Assembly (NCBI RefSeq): GCF_000003815.2
Contig: NC_049988.1
Span: 10,841,400-10,877,109 of the forward strand
Reading direction: 5' to 3'
DNA length: 35,710 nucleotides
Source of the DNA: Branchiostoma floridae
Lineage: Eukaryota; Chordata; Leptocardii; Amphioxiformes; Branchiostomatidae
In this document: positions 12,022 through 23,100 of the stretch, in pieces
Position numbering within the stretch: position 1 is the first letter of the stretch
Layout of the letters: every line of letters begins with the position of its first letter
Made by a program: the position numbers and the translations under genes
Notes under the pieces: generated by a model
Told to the model about the DNA's origin: nothing
The model's database searches: none
Seen by the model: only the letters and a program-made list of their open reading frames with translations

Positions 12022-12122
12022 CTACATGTGTGTTGAAAAACTATTGATCGTTTGCTTGTTTCCCCGTTTTAAAGGTGATCTAGGTCTAATTAGCGCAAAT
12101 GTTACTTATTGTACAAATGTAG
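12022..12122. promoter_or_regulatory. Block conserved upstream of copy 1
   Basis: Counterpart of the copy 0 block, with ttgatcgtttgcttgtttcc and aaaggtgatctaggtctaa, about 0.47 kb upstream of the copy 1 start. Confidence 0.35.
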
Positions 12123-13873
12123 CGGGTTCCGCACTAGTGTTCCAGTGCTGAAGAAAGTTTAGACTCACGAAGCCAACGCCACTACGTTAACCGGTTAACG
12201 TTACAAGCACTAAATGGCTAGTAGGTTTGGACCCGTTGGACTGGTAAGCTGGTGGCGCTTGATCCCCACTGTTATAAACGGTTTAATTCAAGGCAGAGGT
12301 CATTATCGATCACGTGGTGGTGTACTGGATCAGTCCTCTCATCGCCACCGCCCGGTCTTACTACCTACACTTCGGAACCGTCCCGTTCTCCAGGCCGAGA
12401 AAGTCATGGAAGACTACCAAAAGTAAACGGAGAAACATAAAGAAAAAAATTCTTACGCTGTCAGTGATTAGTTATATACCATTTAAGTAGAGGGATGAAA
12501 GATGATTTGCCAAACATCATCTTATTTTTGGGTGCTGGGATGGGCCCTTATCTGATGTAAACCTCAAGTACAAATGTACAATGTTTGCTGACACTCTTCT
12601 TGAAGACCATAACAGTTAAGTTGGTATGCACTTCACTACAGTAGTGTACTGTAAACATTTACTTGCCCGGTAACCAATTACTATGGTGAGCTGGCCGTTA
12701 CCTGTGCGGTAAGGATGGATGGGAGTGTTGCCAGCCTGCCCAGTTGAGTAGTGTACATCGGGGTTTCTTTATGTGGCTGGTATAATTTTTTTAGAGGCGG
12801 CAGTAGTTAGAAAGTTATATATAAACTGACAGAAGAAGAAGAATACTTAGTAGAACTTGGGCTTGCATGCACCAGCCCCTTGAGAATGGTTGTCACTTGA
12901 TGATCCCACATATATTAACATTATGTATATATTTTGGTTGTTTGTAAGGCTATTATATCTGTGAAGTTCAAAAACAGATTCTATTTCTAGATGGTGTAAA
13001 ATAAATCATGATCATTGTAGGCAGAATACTTCACAGCTTTAATCTGAAAGTTATCCTTTCAATAATCACACATTGTCCCTCTATAAATATCTACACCCTC
13101 TATAAATATCAGCACAAGTTCAGCTGTAACTCATTTCGTTTTTCATTGGCAATGATACAGCTCCTGTATTTACCTAATGATACATGTACACATTTAACCT
13201 TAGAACTCCCCTTGCCAATGAGATGTTTTATAGTCAAGGGAACATAAGCACTGCACCCACATACATTTATCATACAGTATTTCCTCCTACACCTGGGAAC
13301 AGACCCTGTAACAGGTGGAAAATTCAGATTGACCTTAGGCTCTCACTGTGACTTGTCTGACTATGCTTTCAATGCGCCTTAGTAACTTAGTTGGTTCATT
13401 TTTACATCACATTTTCTGAAACAGCCCACTGTCACACTACTTGATACTCCATTCCATTGCATTCCTCTATTTTTCCAGAAACAAAAAAAAAACCTGACAT
13501 ACTTCCAGAATACATAACCAAACACCTCCAACCCATCAAAAAGAGTGTGGGTGATCTTGTGGTTTGCTGAAAACGTGAGCTGTGGCAAGGCTGTATCATA
13601 CTGCACTACTAGGTTAGAAAAAGTATCTTTGTCCTCAGTGTGAGATTGGCTGCTTTACCCTTCTTACCTGATGAATCCTTGGAGAGGAGATGGATACTGC
13701 CAGGGATTAAACTGCCTGTTGCGTCAGTATAACAACAGTGCACAAAAGGAAGAAAATGAATCGGATATATGGTACCTTAAAATGCTATGCTTCACTTGTT
13801 ACAAGGGTAGCAGTGAATACTACCTGTTCATGATCAGGCTATCAAACCTCCCTCTCCCCCTCAAAGCTAGACA

Positions 13874-13916
13874 TGCAAGAGGAATTATGTACTACTAGTA
13901 CATAATTCCTCTTGCA
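13874..13916. repeat. 43-bp perfect hairpin, intergenic region between copies 1 and 2
   Basis: Arms of 21 nt, tgcaagaggaattatgtact plus a, pair perfectly around one central C. In the region upstream of copy 2 only the right arm remains (about 27280-27302). Confidence 0.85.
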
Positions 13917-14360
13917 CAGAATAGATTACAGATTAAGAAACGATCATACTGCACTATACAAGATCAATTGCACTAAGGCTGATTTTATGACACACTTCTT
14001 TACTGGCTGTACTGCTCACTTTTAGTTGTTATTGGTTTAATGGATGCAGAATTTTGCCTAATATATACTAAATACTTCAAGCTTCACAAGCATAGTACAT
14101 CCTTGAAACAACTCATGAAGCTTCATCATAATGCACAAATCTACTGTTGTTGGTTTTGCTAGTTACCTTCTTCCTGCTATTAATATTGCAGACATTCTAC
14201 AAATCTTACAGTATTCATGGACAAACTTTTAGAATGTGTTTGAAATGTGCACACATAGTCTTAATTCTGCTGGCTCTGCGAATGAGGCATTGCAAAAAAA
14301 AAAGAGACATCATTTGTATGTCGACTTAAGTGCCCATAAGAGGGAAGGTAACTGTTGGCA

Positions 14361-17300
14361 TTAGTCACGTTTGGTGACCGTGATCCAGATCTCGTCGACC
14401 GGGCGCGTGACGAGCCCGTGGCACGGCTTGACCACCTGTCCGTCCACCAGATGGAGCTTGAACTGTCGGCACAGGATGGACAGGAACACTGATGTCCACG
14501 TATAGGCGAACCTGTAGCCTGGGGAGGGGGGAATGTTCTCATCAAAGCTCAAAATACCTGTACCTGTGCACCTCATTTTTTACTGCCGATGCACCAGTGC
14601 ATCTATATGTTTCCATAGGGTATTTCCAGTACGTGTAAATAAAAGGTACTACACATATCGCATACCAATAATGCAGGTTCACTTTTTCCTTGGGGTAACC
14701 TATATACGTTGTTGCTAAAAACGGGGTATTGAGGGATGTTTTAGTATCCCTAAATACCTAGTTTTTAGATACAAAAAGTCGAAAGACAGTGGTTTTAAAA
14801 TGCATTATTTTGAAAATACTAGATTTGAAACCACTGTTAGTCAACTTGATATTCCTGAACACATCGGATATAAGTTACCCCGCGGATATAGCTGATCATC
14901 ATATAGGTGAACTGTGTTATATTGTTGACAGTTAGGTATAAAAAGATTATCATAACAACTTTGTTGTATTATCTTTTTAGAAAATTTCAGAATGAAGCTC
15001 TGAAGCGAGGNNNNNNNNNNNNNNNNNNNNNNNNNNNNNNNNNNNNNNNNNNNNNNNNNNNNNNNNNNNNNNNNNNNNNNNNNNNNNNNNNNNNNNNNNN
15101 NNNNNNNNNNNNNNNNNNNNNNNNNNNNNNNNNNNNNNNNNNNNAAATTTCCATCCCAGGACAGAGGGACGGGTCCTGGGACAGCAGCTGGTAAAAAAAA
15201 AAGAAATAACAACCAACAGTACTGCTGACCATTTTAAAATTGTTACCTGGGCATTTGCGACCCCCCGCAAACCCAAACGGCTGGAATGCCAACTTGTGAC
15301 GACCCTTACTGTTCTCTGCATCAAACCTATCTGGATCAAACCTAGTGGAAAGGTAAGGAAACATGAACCAATATAACTAAGCATGCCTACAGACAGATTT
15401 GAAATAGTATAAATGTATCATACAGGTAATGAATATCTTGTTAGACTCAAGTATGTAAAGATATTTACAGAGGGGAACACAGTTACATGTATAGTTAAAA
15501 ATATTGTATTTTTAAAGCTGCCATCATTATGGTCAAGTAAAGATGAAAGTACAGACATGATTACATGTGTCTAGTACATGATACAATGTATAAATGCAAA
15601 TGCATGCAGTTCAGTTCTTTAAACAGCTATACCAGCTTTTCTCGAGTTACTATATTTTAACACTAAGAGCACCAAAATGTTTGAAATTAAAACTCACTTG
15701 TTTGGCTCTGGCCAAATCCTCTCATCTTGGAGGACAACTCCAAAAGCATGAATAACTGGGGTCTGCAAAAAAATTTCAAAAATACATTTTTGTTATAGTT
15801 ATTTGTATCTAGTTACATTTCTCTTGAGGATGTACATGCAATAAGTTTTCGGGCATGATTTTACAAATAAATATCTCAAAAGATATAAAATCAGGCGGAA
15901 AAACATTGGGAAAGTAATGGTACAAATATCTCTTTATTTAGCACAATTTAGAAACATCTATGTGTTTTTGTAGGGTAGCATCAGATCTAGAAAGTGCAGC
16001 AAAGCAGGGAAACCAGAGAGAAGTCTGGCAGAAGATTCGGATCCTGTCAAACAAGAGAAGCAAGAAGTCTTCAGCAGTTAGGGACAAGTCCGGAAAACTG
16101 ATTTCCGATCCTGATGCTCAGCGGGAAAGGTGGGCTGAACATTTCTCTGAGCTACTCAACCCGCAGCAGGAAGACTCTGACCTAACTGAGTTGGACAGGA
16201 TACCAGGTGTTCCCAGCTTTGCGTACCTGGGAGAAGATGATGGCCCTCCAACAACCATTGAGATTCAGAACGCTCTTAAGAAATTGAAGAACCACAAATC
16301 TCCTGGAGTAGATGGGATAGCCAATGAACAGTTGAAGTATGGTGCGTCAGGACTAATCAAAGCTCTGGAAGTTCTTTTTGCCAAGGTTTGGTTTGGTGAA
16401 GCCATTCCCGAGGACTGGTCCAAAGGCATCATCATTGTGCTACCCAAGAAGGGGGATACTACATATTGCGGCAACAACAGGGGAATAACACTCCGATCCA
16501 CAGCATCAAAACTCTTTCAGATCATCATCCTGGAACGCATCAACCTGGGGTTGGAAATATTACTAAGGGAAAATCAATGTGGCTTCAGGAAGAACAGATC
16601 TTGCATCGATCAGATTTATTCCCTACAGACAATCATCCATAAGAGTATTGAGTTCAACATCCCCTTGTATATAAACTTCATTGACTTTAAGGCTGCATTT
16701 GACAGCATCAAAAGGCAATTCATCTGGAAAGCTTTCTCCTTTTATGGGCTGCCTATGAAGTACATCAGAGTCCTACAAGCCTTTTTCTACAATACTGTGA
16801 GCGCCGTAAGAGTGAATGGGGAGCAGTCAAGCTGGTTTAACGTCGAATCTGGTACTGGTCAGGGTGACATACAAGGCCCTCCAGTTTTCAATGTCTGCAT
16901 TAATCTGGCAGCGTACCTTACTGAACAGAGGAAACGGCTCAGCACAGGTGCAGTGCTACTACAGGAGACTCCTGGACAGCCGGCTGTTTCAGTACTGGAC
17001 ACAGATTATGCTGACGACATGGCTCTACTAGACAACACAAAGCTGGGTTTACAGGAAACAACTGACTTGCTATGCAAGAACAGCTCCCTTGCTGGCCTCA
17101 AGGCCAATGCCAAGAAGACCCAAGTTATGGCAGTTGGCAAGCATACTACTCAACGACCATACACTGAGGAAGGAACGCTCAGTGTAACTGTTGAAGGATG
17201 CCCAGCTGAGCAAGTCAGCACCTTCACTTACCTGGGAACGACGTTTAGCAGTGATGGGAAAATGGACACTGAACTTTCATTGCGCATTCAGAAAGCTTCC

Positions 17301-20079
17301 GGGGCTTTTTCCCAACTTGGTAAAATATGGAACAACAGCAGCATTCTCCTTTCAACAAAAATCAGGATTTACGAGGCAGCAGTACTAACTATTCTGACTT
17401 ATGGGAGTGAAGTATGGGTCACCACCAAGGCACAAATGAGCAGGCTAGAAGTGTTCCATCAGCGCTGTCTTAGAAGGATCTTACGTGTACGATGGTTTCA
17501 TCATGTCTCCAACATAAGTGTATTCCAACAGACAGAAACAACGAACATTGAAGCTGTTGTAGCAGCCAGCAGACTAAGGTGGCTGGGTCATGTCTTGAGG
17601 ATGCCTAATGAGAGGTTGCCCAGATTCCTCTTGGACTGGAACCCGAACTTTGGTAAAAGATCCAGAGGGAGACCGAGGAAGACATGGCTCAACACTGCCC
17701 TCGAGGATACCAGACTAACCACTGGAAACAACAACCTGAAACTGAAAGACGTAGAAAAGATGGCCCAGAACCGCCTGGAATGGCGACGGATGGTTCGCAG
17801 GAGACGGAAAATCCTTGATGCAGGCCACTCCTCAGGAGGAGACCTTAACAAGTAACAAGTAAGTATGTGTTTTTGTTATTGTTGGAACATGTGATCACAT
17901 GTTCCAACAATTTCTGTCATTTTTCCCCTCCATTCAAACTTTTATTTCCCCATAAACCAAGCTGTTAAGCTGTGCCTTTTGTTTAGGTCTTGTATTTTTA
18001 GATTTTCTATAGTACACTGGTGGCTCTTTTGTGAAAAGCTGTCAGACAGACACAATTTCCTGTACTTGGCAGGGGTGTGTGAATTGCCCTCTTCCCAGCC
18101 CACTGACCCAGTTTCATCATTTTGTTTCAATGTTCGAACATGTGCACACAAATGATGAATCTATGTTGGAACAGTTTAGAAACTATCAGAAATAATGATT
18201 TTGATGTTAGAAATGTTTGTACATGATGTTGGAATACTGTAGAAAATATTTAGAACATCACAATGATGTTATAAACTGTTCTAAACAGTTACTTATCACA
18301 ATAAGAATGTTACAAAGATTTCCAAAATGTTGGAACAAAAGGCAAGAAACACCCTCTTGGTAATGTGGAATTGACTCTAACAGTTTGTAAATGTTGTTTT
18401 GTTACCTTGGCTGGCACAATGTGGCCTCCTACTTCAGCGTCCAGGTCCATGTAACGTGCGCCCCATGGAGCGATCACGGCACAGCGCAACGACTCGTCAA
18501 GAACCTGTCGTAGGTACCTACAGATGAATATTAGCATACGCTAATTTATCAGCTGTAATCATCAATGCACTTCATCCAGCTTGTTTCAGCTACGTTTGTC
18601 AGTTTTATGTTGTTAAAAACACAGGCCAAAACCTCCTGACCACAGTCAAGAAAAGAAGACTGAAGTGGTACAGCCACATGTCCGGACTAGTCAAAATTAT
18701 CATGAAAGGAACGATCCTTTCCAGTTATATCTTACATTCTTGAAATCTTGAAATCTTTATTAACATACCACGTTGCAGACTTTAAGTTTGAATTTTGTTG
18801 GCATTCACATGTGCTCCTCCTGGGAGAATTGCACTATAAGTTAAGTACAGCAATTTAAAAAGACACCATAGTTCAAAATCTTAATTGCTAACAATACGAT
18901 TTTTATCACAAGTCAGGGACCTTTGGTCTTAGACTACATATCACGAGGTACAGGTGTTCGGTTATTATGTACAGACATTCACAATCACAACATTATGATG
19001 GATATATTCATACTTCAAAAAGATATACTCCTTTTCAATAGTCCGTGAGTTCAAACATTCTTACACTAGTTGTGAGATGTTGTCAGGGGTGACTTCTCCT
19101 TTCTTCCCCAAGACATCGCTCAGTTCCTGGTGCAGTTTCTCTTCTACCTCCTCATGAGTGGCGATGTAGTACAGGGCCCATGTCAGCACTGAGGAACATG
19201 ACACAGAAAACATATTAAGTATCATCTGAATCAAAAATACGATATGTTAAACTATATTAATCAGTTCTGACAAATGATCTCGATGAACAGTTGAGCTACG
19301 CTTCCACAAGTTGTGACAAAGAAGAGAAATGCCAAGTCAAGTACGTTCAAGGCCTTGGATTTTATTTGTTATTAATTATTGGAAGCCTATGGATATGGGA
19401 GAAATTTCAAAGTATTTATAGCTCCATAGCGGGCTACTTGGAAACCAGAGATTACAAGCATTCTTGAATGCTAGTTTAACGGAGAAGAGTGGCAGGTTTC
19501 ACTTTCTATTTTTGTAATAGATGAAACATAGTACATACTACCAGTAAATGTGTTAAATGAGGCTATACTTGCATAGATAAAATATATTAAGTACATAAAA
19601 TGTTATTCTAAAATGTTTATGTTATACATTTCAACACTCACAGTTTCCAGAAGTATGGAATCCCCCAACCGTAAATGTCATAGCATCACACAAGACCTTT
19701 GAAAGTAGAAAACATTGTACATATAATTATTAACTATGACCACTGTTTAGTTTTAATTATGGAAAGATGTTCGTGGACATGACATCGAATTATAGGCAAA
19801 TATTTGTGAACATGACACTCATGAAATACTAATGTTGTATAAGGTGTCTAAGTGTACGTACATTCACATTTTTGACATGTACATTTTGTGTCACTTTCAC
19901 TTGGCATATACATAGTGAACATTTACCATGAATTCAGTAGGACACGAGTTTGATCCCCGGTCAAGTAATACCAAACACACACATCACTGCCACTGGATTA
20001 GCCCCCCAATGTAGTGATTGCACTACGTTGTGTGGCCCAAGGGCTTAAATTGTTGATGGGCACTGCCATATGTGCCATA

Positions 20080-20110
<31 letters not shown>

Positions 20111-23100
20111 GGGGGGGAGACTTAAACAAAAACAGGGGTCTGTTGACATTACACTGGAAATCGTACGATACACCAGTATGTGACTTTGCCCCTTACCTGC
20201 TCCTCAGGCAGATTCCCCTCAATGAGCACATCGATGAAGAGTTGCTCCTGGGGTGGGGGAGGGTTCTCTCGACGGTACTTTGCCACCCGTGCAATAGTAG
20301 CGTGTAACTTTCCCAGTGCTGATCAACGAAAAATAACACGCAATAGAGTGTCAAGGATTGAGAAAAATGCAAACTTTTGGAATAACTATATGTGGAATTG
20401 CAGTTTTAAAAAAAAACACTAAACACCTCATCTAAAGTGTATATTTGAAATGCAAAATGAAAACATGCAGCCCCTCTCTCATTGGTTGAACAAGGAATCT
20501 ACATGTACTTGGTAAAAAAATGTAACACCTTCTTTAAACTTTTTCTCCCTGGGACTTCCTTCCGTGGGGTGACTTCCCTTGATCCTCTCTTCCATATCAT
20601 TCCAACACTGGAGAGTTACGAAACAAACCAAATTTAGCACATAATGGACATCTATCAACACAGGGATATTCATTCATTTCATTATGACTTTGACCAACAC
20701 AGACAAACTTTCTTGCAAAAATCCTCTATTTCTGTCTTAGCATGGTCCGTCTACTCACAATGCCGTAGTTCCTGCCGAACTGAACACACTCCTTCTCATC
20801 CTTGAAGGAGTCTCCGAAGGAGCTTCGAGTGAAGGTCTTCAGAGCCAAGGCCATCATGTGTGCATGAAGAGGGATGTGCTGATCTCCCTTGGTGGATTCC
20901 CATTTACTGGCCATCTCTTGCCCCAACTGCAAAACAGTTTATGGTAGATGTCAGTGGTTTGTATCTTGGTTTGTATTACATACCAGGTAAGCTGCCGCAT
21001 GGCATAACATACCAGGTTTATATTGGAGAGTACAGGCTGCATTATCCGAACATATTCATTTGATCTAATCATACAGGGATGGACCCCTACTCTTACTCCT
21101 ATGGACTCCTAAGTGCGCTGGGTTCTTCTACGTGCTTGATGTGTGGCTCCCTCAAACACGGGAACTCCATTTGATATCCTACCAAAAGAATGTCCCTAAC
21201 TGCAGTTACTTTGTACTCATTTTCACCTGAATAAAGTAAAGAAATTTGTGTTAAAAGTGCCTTTCCCCAGGGCACAACATCGGGGTATGTCAATGGATTT
21301 GAAACCAGGACCTGTGGCTTTCAATCCCCTGATATGTCTCAAACACGTTACGATGCCACCAACTAAATTTAGTACTTGTGCTGCTGTCTCTCATTTGACA
21401 CTGACAGTAACGTGCAGATTGGAAGTACATGTAGGCAAGCTTATTACATATCTAACTTGATAACAATGTGCAGTAAATAGTTTCGTGTCTAGAAAAAATT
21501 CATATTACCTCTTGGAAGATGCTGAAATAATGTTTCAATGCCTCGTGCCCAAAGCTGGGGTCGTACAGCTTCCTCCTGGTCCTACCATCCACACTGTTAG
21601 CATACGTGATAGACATGGCACCAAACATGGGCTCAAACCCCTTAAAAAGCAGAGCTGGAATTCGAAAAGTTTAATATTTGATCAAATGAACCATACGGTG
21701 TATGTCATGATATCAGATATGACCCCAATGATTATTCTTTTAATGCAATTGTATTGTTTCTCCTGTAAAAAATGAATTGTTGGTCTTACTGCACACAATT
21801 TCAAATACAATCCTGTAAATGCATGTAAAATGCTGATATATCAAAATGTCATTAGACTTTAGAGAATTGCTTGTACAAACATTTGCAGGTATAAATCACA
21901 GAATACTTCCTTGTTTCTTTTATGCCCATCCATCCATCCATCCATCCATCCGTCCGTCCGTCCGTCCATCCATCCATCCATCCATCCATCCATGTTAAGG
22001 TTCCCCCCTCCTCCTGCCCCTGTTTTATATATTCTCTTTGTATCTATTAATATTTTGATTTCCTATCCTGCTTGAGTTAAACCAAAGTGGTGATCATGTT
22101 ATGCTATTCTTAATTAACAAAACAAACCCATCTTCATTCTTTCCATTTTTCCTTTCCTTCTTTGCTTCATCATTTCTTTATTCCTTTTCATTGATTGATT
22201 GATTCATTCATTCATTGGCTGATTCATTCATTCATTCATTCATTAACCCACTCTATTGATTATATTTCATGCTAGCCTCCAAGCAAGAGCTTGAATTTTT
22301 GGCGACCTAGGCTAGCCTAATATTATTATAGTGTGCGACCGTTTGCCAGGAATTCCCAGAATTGGACAGGAATATCTGGTATTTTAATTCGCGCATGCGT
22401 AGTAGGATCTTCTGTCAGAAGTGGGCATAGTCTTAAGTCTGAAGAATCGGTTAGCTGGGTCCCTCAGGATCATTTTGGTGGTTGTGCTTTCGCTCTATGT
22501 GTAGGATTTCCTAAACTACGTCTGTTTTGTTTCACCGGACCATCTCTTCGAGCCGGGTTCGGTGTGTCGGGCATCGAGAGCCACCGTAGTTAGTTTTCCG
22601 AGGCGGATTGTTCCTTCGTGCTTTGAAGGAGAAGCATCCCCTTTCGTACACTTGGAAAGCTGGTTTGTGTCTTCCGACCTACCGATTTATTTTGCATTTC
22701 AAAGTTGTTTTTGCTGTTTTTGAGGCTTTTGACAACCCTAACCGCCGGGTCAGCGCCCTACCGTATACCCTGCCTGCTGTCAGTGCAATTTAACCTGAAT
22801 GAAATTGAAATAAAATTCGTCGAGTCATCTATGCCTAAGCAACCACTATGCCTAAAATGATGAATATCAGTAGATCCTTTCTCCAGTTAACCTTTTTGGA
22901 CCTTCACGAAAATGGGACAACAGATACATTGTACACAATTATGATACGATATCCTCAATAATCATACCCCCCTTCATTTGCATACAAAATATTTAATTTG
23001 GTACGTTTTGGTACGGTCTTAGCTACCACATACCAAGATTAGAAACATCCAGTATCTGTACCTGGAGCGATCCTCATTAGATATGATTTACAAAAATGAC

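Larger units (their letters stand above)
11569..14360. other. Intergenic region between copies 1 and 2
   Basis: Same layout as the previous spacer and nearly identical from about 12180. A plus-strand open frame of 70 codons at 12214-12426 starts MASRFGPVGLVSWW. It has an early stop or no ATG in the other copies, and I do not recognise it. A 60-bp insertion in the copy 1 upstream flank (about 11632-11693) is absent from copies 0 and 2. Confidence 0.7.
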
